Assembly (NCBI GenBank): GCA_946623765.1 | Contig: CAMORL010000041.1 | Span: 1-11,434 of the forward strand | Source of the DNA: an uncultured Clostridia bacterium | GTDB lineage: Bacteria; Bacillota_A; Clostridia; Christensenellales; CAG-138 | Direction of reading: 5' to 3' | Length of the DNA: 11,434 nt | Shown here: in pieces, positions 5,554 to 11,434 of the stretch | Layout: each line of letters opens with the position of its first letter | How positions within the stretch are numbered: position 1 is the first letter of the stretch | Position numbers and translations under genes: made by a program | The notes under the pieces: model-generated | Database searches by the model: none | What the model saw: the letters and a program-made list of their open reading frames with translations, nothing else | What the model was told of the DNA's origin: nothing

Positions 5554-6498
5554 GTGAGCACAGTCACAAAAGCTGAGGGGAAGAAGGTCAAACCGATAAA
5601 GCACGGAAAGTCGCTCGGTCGCCGCATTGCGGAAAACTGGCAGCTGTATCTGATGCTTCTGATTCCGATTATCATTACGATCATCTATAAGTACATCCCG
5701 ATGTACGGCATTCAGATCGCGTTCCGAAACTACAAGCCCGCGCAGGGCTTCTTCGGAAGCAAATGGGTCGGATTGCAATGGTTTGAGCGGTTCTTTACGG
5801 CGCCCACGTTCGGCAGAATGATCACCAACACCGTTCTTCTGTCCACGCTGTCGCTGCTGTTCAGCTTCCCCGTACCGATTCTGTTGGCGCTCGCCATCAA
5901 TCAGCTTCGCTTCAAGCGCTATAAGAGAGTGGTGCAGACCGTTCTCTACGCGCCGCACTTCATCTCCATCATGGTTGTTTGCGGTATGATCCGCATCTTC
6001 CTTTCTCCCTACGGCGGTCTCATCAACCTGATCTTCGGCAACCAGATCGATTACATGACGCTGCCCGAGGCGTTCCGTCCCATCTACATCATTTCCGGTA
6101 TCTGGCAGGATGCAGGCTGGGGCACCATCATCTACCTTGCGACGCTGTCTGCGGTCGACCCCGGTCTTTATGAAGCGGCAAAGATCGACGGCGCGTCCAT
6201 GTTCCAGCGCATCCGCGTGATCGACATTCCGGAACTGATCCCGATGGTGATTCTGCAGCTCATCATGGCGGTTTCCGGCATCATGAGCGTAGGCTTTGAA
6301 AAGGTCTTCCTGCTTCAGACCCAGCTCAACAAGGCGACGAGCGACGTCATCGCGGTCTATGTATACGAACAAGGTATCGTAGACCACGCGTACAGCTATT
6401 CCACGGCAATCGGTCTCTTCAACACGGTCATCAACATCATCCTGCTGGTCGTCGTCAACAAGATCGCGAAGAAAGCCGCGGACGTCAGCTTCGTATAA
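5554..6498 (+). CDS. Sugar ABC transporter permease 1 (LplB-type, CUT1 family)
   Basis: A 314-residue inner-membrane permease. It has a basic cytoplasmic N-terminus, then a first helix (about 30-48) followed by YKYIPMYGIQIAFRNYKPAQGF, the signature of the LplB/YteP branch of oligosaccharide permeases. About five more helices follow. The EAA loop, which docks the transport ATPase, is EAAKIDGAS beginning at Glu207, with the conserved glycine at 213. The start is GTG at 5554, supported by AAGGAGG at 5540-5546 with 7-nt spacing; no upstream in-frame ATG fits as well. It is first in the operon, 12 nt ahead of permease 2, with which it should pair. Members of this branch import di- and oligosaccharides, and the context points to fructo-oligosaccharides or sucrose. 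No ATPase gene lies in the window. Confidence 0.93.
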   Translation: MSTVTKAEGKKVKPIKHGKSLGRRIAENWQLYLMLLIPIIITIIYKYIPMYGIQIAFRNYKPAQGFFGSKWVGLQWFERFFTAPTFGRMITNTVLLSTLSLLFSFPVPILLALAINQLRFKRYKRVVQTVLYAPHFISIMVVCGMIRIFLSPYGGLINLIFGNQIDYMTLPEAFRPIYIISGIWQDAGWGTIIYLATLSAVDPGLYEAAKIDGASMFQRIRVIDIPELIPMVILQLIMAVSGIMSVGFEKVFLLQTQLNKATSDVIAVYVYEQGIVDHAYSYSTAIGLFNTVINIILLVVVNKIAKKAADVSFV

Positions 6499-6510
6499 GG
6501 AGGGATCGAC

Positions 6511-7401
6511 ATGAAGAGAAAACAAGGTATGCACACCATGTCGGATAAGACCAGCGATATCGTTCTGGTCGTCCTCACCGCGATCATCATGCTGATCATC
6601 GCCTACCCGCTCTATTACGTCGTCGTGGCGTCGGTCTCCGATCCGTACGACGTCTATGCGGGCAAGACGTTCCTGCTGCCGAGCCAGTTCACGCTCGAAG
6701 GCTACAAGATGGTTTTCAAAAATTCCAGCTTGTTCTCGGGCTTTCTGCACTCGATTCTGTACACCGTGATCGGTACGGTCTTCTCCGTCGTCATGGTGTA
6801 TCTCACGGCGTTCCCGCTGAGCCGCAAGAACCTGCCGGGCAGAAAATGGATCTCCATCTTCTTCATCATCACGATGTACTTCGGCGGCGGTCTGATCCCG
6901 ACGTATTTGGTCGTTCGCGACACGGGACTGCTCAATACGATGTGGGCGCTGTTTTTGCCGGGCGGCGTTGCAATGGGCAACGTCATCATCGTGCGCAACT
7001 TCTTCGAGAACAACATCCCGAAGGAGCTGTACGAAGCGGCGGAGATCGACGGCGCAAGCAATTTCAGAACGTTTTTGCGCATCGTCGTACCGCTCTCCCG
7101 TTCCATCATGGCGGTTATCGTGGTCTTCTCGATGGTTGCTTACTGGAACGACTGGTTCACCGCGTTGATTTACCTCCAGAAGGATCAGTATCCCTTCCCG
7201 CTCGTTCTGCGCGGCATCCTGATCACCTCGGAGGCAATGACGCAGATGACCGGCGGTATGAGCTACGCGGAATCGAACCGTATCTCCGAGCTCGTCAAGT
7301 TCGCCTCCATGATCGTGGCGGCGGCGCCGATGCTCATCATCTACCCGTTTGTCCAGAAGTACTTTGAGCAGGGCTTTATGTCCGGCGCAGTCAAGGGCTA
7401 A
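6511..7401 (+). CDS. Sugar ABC transporter permease 2 (YtcP-type, CUT1 family)
   Basis: A 296-residue permease with six predicted helices. It has the typical YtcP-branch opening DIVLVVLTAIIMLIIAYPLYYVVVASVSDP, split across the first helix and the following loop. The EAA loop is EAAEIDGAS from Glu175, with the conserved glycine at 181, followed by the VVPLS turn. The C-terminus ends FEQGFMSGAVKG, characteristic of this branch (QKYFxxGxxxGAVKG). The first Met at 6511 is preceded by AAGGAGG with 7-nt spacing; internal Met codons at 7 and 10 have none. It sits between permease 1 (12-nt gap) and the binding protein (23-nt gap) and forms the other half of the membrane channel. Confidence 0.94.
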   Translation: MKRKQGMHTMSDKTSDIVLVVLTAIIMLIIAYPLYYVVVASVSDPYDVYAGKTFLLPSQFTLEGYKMVFKNSSLFSGFLHSILYTVIGTVFSVVMVYLTAFPLSRKNLPGRKWISIFFIITMYFGGGLIPTYLVVRDTGLLNTMWALFLPGGVAMGNVIIVRNFFENNIPKELYEAAEIDGASNFRTFLRIVVPLSRSIMAVIVVFSMVAYWNDWFTALIYLQKDQYPFPLVLRGILITSEAMTQMTGGMSYAESNRISELVKFASMIVAAAPMLIIYPFVQKYFEQGFMSGAVKG

Positions 7402-7424
7402 TCAATAAAATAAGGAGAAACAAC

Positions 7425-9065
7425 ATGAAAAAAGCTATCGCAATTCTTCTCGCGCTCGCCTTTGTCATCGGCATGGTGGGCTGCACCGGCGGAAACGTTG
7501 CGGCAGGCGATCCCGATCAGACAGACTTTCTGATCGTCGGCGGCATGTCCGTGCTTTCCAGCGGAAACGATTCGAACCCGGTTCTCGTAAAGCTTGCGGA
7601 AGACGCGGGCGTTGAGATCGAATGGGACCTCATGAGCGACTCGCTCGGTGAAAAAGTCGGCGTGCTCATCGGCGGCAATCAGCTTCCCGATGCGTTCATC
7701 GCGGTCGGCTTCTCGCAGAACGACATCATGGAATACGGCGGAGACGGCACGTTCATCGACCTGACCCCGTACATCACCCCGGAGATCATGCCGAACCTCT
7801 CGGCGATCCTCGAAAAGCACCCCGACATCAAGTCCGGCATCACGCAGGCGGACGGCTGCATCTACGGTCTGCCCTCCGGCGAGCTCATGGGCACCGCGGC
7901 GATCGGCGCAACCGACGACCTTTCGATCTATGCGGTTCCGGAATTCTCGATGATCAACAAGACGTGGCTTGACGAACTCGGTCTGCCGATTCCCACAAAC
8001 CTCACCGAGCTTCACGACGCGCTCGTCGCGTTCCGTGACAACGATATGGCGACCAGAAACGGCAACGCCGCAGGCTCCACCATCCCGATGTCCACCGGTT
8101 ACGACCAGTGGTGCTGGGGTCAGGAGATCTTCTACGCGGGCTTCGGCTTCACAAACTTCACGAGCGACATCTGCTTCGACCTTCTGGCGAAGCCGGACGG
8201 CACCGTGGAATTTGTCAGCGCGACGCAGGCGTATCGCGACGCCGTGACCTACTTCCATGATTGGTATGCGGAAGGTCTTATGGACCTTGAAATGTTCTCC
8301 CAGTCCACGTCTCAGCTGATCGCAAAGGTCTCTCAGGGCCGCGTCGGCGTCACCACCTGGTGGGAGATCAAGGAGATCGCGGGCGACTACACCGACGATT
8401 TCGTGTTCCTGCCGCCGATGTACGGTCCTGCGGGCACGCAGTATGCGAACACCCGCAACCTTACCATCCGCTCGGGCCCGGGCGTTACCTCCGGCAACCT
8501 GAACATCACCGCAGCCTGCGGCAATCCGGAGCTTCTGTGCAAGTACTTTGACCAGTGGTACGATCCGGAAGTCGTCATGCAGCTCCAGTACGGCCCGATC
8601 GGCATCTACTTCACCGAAAAGGATGCAAACGGCGTCTGGCAGGTCATCAATGACGACGCAGCAAAGGAACAGTTTGGCAAGAGCGCAGGCGAGCTGAAGG
8701 CGCAGTACGAAGTCTACGGTCCGCGTCTGATCCTTGCGGAGTACTACAACAGCGTCTTCTACATGGAAGACCGCGCAACGCAGCGTCTGCATGACATTGA
8801 AGAACAGTGGATGCCGTACGTCGAAGCGCCTGTGGCATACCCGAACGACGTCACCTTCACGGAGGAAGAGCTTGAGGTTATCAGCCGCTACAAGGCGGAC
8901 TTCGTCTCCCAGGTTGCGGAATATGAAGGCACCTGGCTGAAGAACGGCGGTCCGACCGATGCGGAATGGGATGCCTATCTCAAGATGCTTCGCGACAACT
9001 GCGGCATGGACCGTCTCCTCGACGTCTATCAGTCTGCATATTCCCGCTATCTGGCTTCCCGGTAA
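7425..9065 (+). CDS. Sugar ABC transporter solute-binding lipoprotein (LipO/LplA type)
   Basis: A 546-residue extracytoplasmic binding protein, within the long 500-560 residue range of LipO/LplA-type proteins. The signal peptide MKKAIAILLALAFVIGMVGC has a lipobox ending VGC, so Cys20 anchors it to the outer face of the membrane. The mature part has a large alpha/beta binding fold: LVKLAEDAGVEIEWD, QLPDAFIAVG, FIDLTPYI, INKTWLDELGLPIPTNLTE and the C-terminal-lobe motif KYFDQWYDPEVV...YGPIGIYF. It should deliver oligosaccharide to the two upstream permeases. Many Trp/Tyr residues in the middle third (for example DQWCWGQEIFYAGFGF) may stack against sugar rings. The ribosome site is AAGGAG. A stable hairpin follows the stop codon, a usual place for uneven expression within transporter operons. 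The substrate is inferred from the GH32 neighbour. Confidence 0.94.
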   Translation: MKKAIAILLALAFVIGMVGCTGGNVAAGDPDQTDFLIVGGMSVLSSGNDSNPVLVKLAEDAGVEIEWDLMSDSLGEKVGVLIGGNQLPDAFIAVGFSQNDIMEYGGDGTFIDLTPYITPEIMPNLSAILEKHPDIKSGITQADGCIYGLPSGELMGTAAIGATDDLSIYAVPEFSMINKTWLDELGLPIPTNLTELHDALVAFRDNDMATRNGNAAGSTIPMSTGYDQWCWGQEIFYAGFGFTNFTSDICFDLLAKPDGTVEFVSATQAYRDAVTYFHDWYAEGLMDLEMFSQSTSQLIAKVSQGRVGVTTWWEIKEIAGDYTDDFVFLPPMYGPAGTQYANTRNLTIRSGPGVTSGNLNITAACGNPELLCKYFDQWYDPEVVMQLQYGPIGIYFTEKDANGVWQVINDDAAKEQFGKSAGELKAQYEVYGPRLILAEYYNSVFYMEDRATQRLHDIEEQWMPYVEAPVAYPNDVTFTEEELEVISRYKADFVSQVAEYEGTWLKNGGPTDAEWDAYLKMLRDNCGMDRLLDVYQSAYSRYLASR

Positions 9066-9091
9066 TTTCCCTCCACACTCCCATATAGAAC

Positions 9092-9129
9092 ATGCGGCAG
9101 CCGCACCCAAAGCGATGCGGCTGCTGCAT
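9092..9129 (+). other. Intercistronic hairpin between the binding protein and GH32 genes
   Basis: A 14-bp stem, ATGCGGCAGCCGCA (9092-9105) with TGCGGCTGCTGCAT (9116-9129), contains a single G-U pair and encloses a 10-nt loop. No U-run follows and the GH32 ribosome site is only 11 nt downstream, so it is unlikely to be a full terminator. Such hairpins after binding-protein genes can protect the upstream mRNA from 3' decay and lower downstream expression. Confidence 0.65.
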
Positions 9130-9152
9130 ACAAAGACATCAAGGAGCAGACC

Positions 9153-10634
9153 ATGAAGAAGGACAAACTGCAAAAAGCAAGAACCTTTGAACAACGGTAC
9201 CATCCGCATCTCTCCCTTACGGAGCAGCCGCGTTTCCATGTGACCGGAGGCGTCGGCTGGATCAACGATCCGAATGGGTTTTCCGTCTATCGTGGCGAAT
9301 ACCATCTTTTCTATCAATACAATCCCTACGATACCAAATGGGGTCCGATGCACTGGGGACACGTCAAAACGACGGACTTCGTGCATTGGGATCGGCTGCC
9401 GTGCGCGCTCGCGCCCGATGAAAGCTATGATAAGGACGGCTGTTTCTCCGGCGGCGCGATCGAGCTTCCGGACGGCAGACACCTTCTGATGTACACCGGC
9501 GTGCGCAATGTGCGCCGCAGTAACGGCGTGGTCGACGGCTATCAGACGCAATGCCTTGCGGTCGGCGACGGCTGTGATTATGTGAAATTCGAAAATAACC
9601 CCGTACTGGATGCGAAGGACCTGCCCGAAGGCGGCAGCGCGATCGATTTCCGCGATCCGAAAATCTGGTACGAGGATGGAAAATACTGGGCGGTGGTCGG
9701 CAACCGCCCCGCCGACAAGAGCGGCTCGATCCTGCTCTTTGAAAGCGACGATGCGTTTCACTGGCAGTTCTCGTCGGTGCTCGCGTCGTGCCACAATCAG
9801 TACGGCAAGATGTGGGAATGTCCCGATTTCTTTGCGCTCGACGGCAAGCATGTGCTTTTGACAAGCCCGCAGGACATGACCTCGATGGGGCTTGAATTTC
9901 ATCCGGGCAACGCCACGCTTTGCATCATCGGGCGGTACGACCGCGAACGCAGGCACCTTTTGCGTGACAACACGCAGGCGATCGATTACGGTACCGACTT
10001 TTACGCCACACAGACGCTCGAAACGCCCGACGGCAGACGCGTGATGATCGCATGGATGCAAAGCTGGGAATCCTCCGGCTGCAAGCTCAAAGGACTGCCG
10101 TTCTGCGGGCAGATGACGCTTCCGCGCGAGCTTACGATCCGTGACGGGCGGCTCATCCAGAATCCCGTGCGCGAGATTGAAGCCTGCCGCACGACCAAGG
10201 TCAGCTATCAGAACGTCGTCGTTTCCGACGAGACCAACCTGCAGGGCGTTTCGGGGCGGTTCCTCGATATGACGGTGCGCGTGCGTCCGGGCAATACGAA
10301 CCACATGTATCGCTATTTCAAGATCAACGTCGCCAAAGACGGCGAGCGCGTGACCATGATCCGGCATAAGCCCGAAAACAACACGATTCGCGTCGACAGG
10401 AGCCGCTCCGGCTTCCCGCACGACATCGTAAACGTCCGTGATTTTCCGATCGCCGCGCGCGACGAGCTGAAGATTCGCATCATCATGGATCGTTACAGCC
10501 TCGAAATCTTCGTCAACGACGGCGAACAGGCGGCTTCGTTTGTCATCTACACGCCGATCACCGCCGATTCGATCTCGTTCTACGCCGACGGCGCAGCGAT
10601 CATCGACGTCGAGAAATACGATATTGAGGTGTAA
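9153..10634 (+). CDS. Cytoplasmic GH32 beta-fructosidase (sucrose/fructo-oligosaccharide hydrolase)
   Basis: A 493-residue glycoside hydrolase of family 32, a typical length for sucrose-6-phosphate hydrolase / intracellular beta-fructosidase. The five-bladed propeller carries all three catalytic motifs. These are WINDPNG with nucleophile Asp39, FRDPK with transition-state stabiliser Asp168, and WECPD with acid/base Glu222. The C-terminal beta-sandwich (about 350-493) ends in the typical SLEIFVNDGE segment. There is no signal peptide, so it acts in the cytoplasm on imported sugar. It cleaves terminal beta-fructofuranosyl residues from sucrose or short fructans. No PTS gene is present and the transporter does not phosphorylate, so the substrate is probably unphosphorylated rather than sucrose-6-phosphate. 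AAGGAG at 9141-9146 sets the ATG. The fructokinase gene starts 1 nt after its stop. Confidence 0.95.
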   Translation: MKKDKLQKARTFEQRYHPHLSLTEQPRFHVTGGVGWINDPNGFSVYRGEYHLFYQYNPYDTKWGPMHWGHVKTTDFVHWDRLPCALAPDESYDKDGCFSGGAIELPDGRHLLMYTGVRNVRRSNGVVDGYQTQCLAVGDGCDYVKFENNPVLDAKDLPEGGSAIDFRDPKIWYEDGKYWAVVGNRPADKSGSILLFESDDAFHWQFSSVLASCHNQYGKMWECPDFFALDGKHVLLTSPQDMTSMGLEFHPGNATLCIIGRYDRERRHLLRDNTQAIDYGTDFYATQTLETPDGRRVMIAWMQSWESSGCKLKGLPFCGQMTLPRELTIRDGRLIQNPVREIEACRTTKVSYQNVVVSDETNLQGVSGRFLDMTVRVRPGNTNHMYRYFKINVAKDGERVTMIRHKPENNTIRVDRSRSGFPHDIVNVRDFPIAARDELKIRIIMDRYSLEIFVNDGEQAASFVIYTPITADSISFYADGAAIIDVEKYDIEV

Positions 10635-10635
10635 A

Positions 10636-11434
10636 ATGGAAAAAGCATTTGACGTCATCGCTCTCGGCGAACTGCTCATTGACTTTACGGAAAACGGCAC
10701 GAGCGAACAGGGGAACCCGCTTTGGGAAGCCAATCCCGGCGGCGCGCCGTGCAACGTGCTTGCCATGCTGAATAAGCTCGGCAGAAAGACCGCGTTTATC
10801 GGCAAGGTCGGAAACGACGTCTACGGACGTCAGCTGATCGACACCGTGAAGACTGCGGGCATCAATACGACAGCACTTTTCGTCGATCCGAAGGTGCACA
10901 CCACGCTTGCCGTCGTGCATACGTTCCCTAACGGCGATCGCGATTTTTCGTTCTACCGCAATCCCGGCGCGGATATGATGCTAAGCGCTGACGAGCTTCC
11001 GATGCCGATGCTTGAAGATTGCAGGATCTTCCATTTCGGCACGCTGTCCATGACGCACGAAGGCGTGCGCGAAGCGACCGAACAGGCGGTGCGGCATGCC
11101 AAAGCAAGCGGCGCGCTGATCTCGTTCGATCCGAACCTGCGTCCGCCGCTGTGGAACAGCATGGACGAAGCAAAGGCAGCGATCGAATGGGGACTCGGGC
11201 ATGCCGACATCGTCAAGATCGCCGACAACGAACTGGAGTTCATGACGGGCGAAACGGACTTCGACAAAGGCGCAGCCGTCCTGAAAGAGCGGTTCCAAAA
11301 CCTCCGGCTTCTGAACGTCACCGCAGGCGCGGACGGAAGCTACAGTTATTACAAAAACCTGCGCGTGTTCGTCCCTGCATTCCGGCTCGGCGGCACGATC
11401 GAAACGACCGGCGCAGGCGACACGTTCTGTGCGT
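10636..11434 (+). CDS. scrK: PfkB-family fructokinase (partial, C-terminus beyond the window)
   Basis: 266 codons are visible from the ATG at 10636, roughly 50 short of the usual ~320. Motifs are those of the ribokinase/PfkB family, fructokinase branch. They include an N-terminal ALGELLIDF, the sugar-binding glycine pair in NPGGAPCNV, GKVGNDVYG, ISFDPNLRPPLW (a mark of bacterial fructokinases) and the C-terminal TTGAGDTFCA with catalytic base Asp262. The frame has no break. It phosphorylates fructose, probably at O-6, feeding the fructose released by the GH32 enzyme into glycolysis. It is translationally linked to GH32: the stop and start are separated by one base, and GAGGTG inside the GH32 end serves as ribosome site. 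Other sugars are possible for PfkB kinases, but the context strongly favours fructose. Confidence 0.92.
   Translation, partial: MEKAFDVIALGELLIDFTENGTSEQGNPLWEANPGGAPCNVLAMLNKLGRKTAFIGKVGNDVYGRQLIDTVKTAGINTTALFVDPKVHTTLAVVHTFPNGDRDFSFYRNPGADMMLSADELPMPMLEDCRIFHFGTLSMTHEGVREATEQAVRHAKASGALISFDPNLRPPLWNSMDEAKAAIEWGLGHADIVKIADNELEFMTGETDFDKGAAVLKERFQNLRLLNVTAGADGSYSYYKNLRVFVPAFRLGGTIETTGAGDTFCA

Noticed and set aside
5518..6750. A 410-codon minus-strand open frame opposite permease 1
   Set aside because: It is a shadow of the permease: composition rich in Asp/Arg/His, no domain, and it overlaps the divergent leader.
9092..9129. Transcription terminator after the binding-protein gene
   Set aside because: No U-run follows the stem, and the GH32 and fructokinase genes downstream have no promoter of their own that I can see.
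7398..10805. A 1135-codon open frame on the minus strand across the binding-protein, GH32 and fructokinase genes
   Set aside because: It lies antisense to three genes with clear family motifs, its sequence has no recognisable domain, and a long stop-free antisense frame is expected from GC-rich codon use.

Overview
The window (about 11.4 kb, moderately high GC) looks like a chromosomal fragment of a Gram-positive, probably clostridial (Bacillota) carbohydrate user. The evidence is strong AAGGAGG-type ribosome sites, vegetative TTGACA / TATAAT-like promoters with 17-18 bp spacers, two lipobox signal peptides plus one looser one, and an LplB/YtcP/LipO-type sugar ABC transporter without its own ATPase. 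There are no mobile elements, RNA genes or CRISPR arrays that I can see. Taxonomy below the phylum is inference.

Layout. (1) 1-1456, minus strand: the N-terminal part of a large secreted lipoprotein with two tandem carbohydrate-binding-like modules, running off the left edge. (2) 1695-5250, minus strand: a five-gene operon headed by a LacI-family regulator, followed by a membrane-anchored extracytoplasmic protein, a small lipoprotein, a YesL/DUF624-like membrane protein and a YcxB-like membrane protein. It is tightly packed (3-nt gap, ATGA overlap, 12-nt gap, GTGA overlap) and ends in an intrinsic terminator. (3) 5251-5553: a divergent control region with back-to-back promoters. (4) 5554-11434, plus strand: permease 1, permease 2, solute-binding lipoprotein, cytoplasmic GH32 beta-fructosidase and a PfkB-family fructokinase, the last running off the right edge.

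How it fits together. The window reads as a fructan/fructo-oligosaccharide (or sucrose) utilisation locus of the Gram-positive type. A surface lipoprotein binds and perhaps cuts the polymer. The ABC transporter imports oligosaccharides unphosphorylated. GH32 (catalytic triad D39, D168, E222) releases fructose in the cytoplasm, and the kinase makes fructose phosphate. The transport ATPase must be supplied from elsewhere, as is common for this transporter class.

Regulation is the most informative non-coding signal. The promoters of the surface lipoprotein gene and of the transport operon each carry an operator-like site with an identical 11-bp core (TAACGTTTCAC). In both, the site is centred about 21-22 bp downstream of the -10 box. 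The lacI promoter carries a related half-site, and its leader has two abutting 10-bp palindromes. This suggests one local LacI regulator controls all three transcription units. The least understood part is the set of four envelope proteins co-transcribed with the regulator. I found no clearly new class of system; the locus is a recognisable sugar-utilisation cluster with several uncharacterised components.
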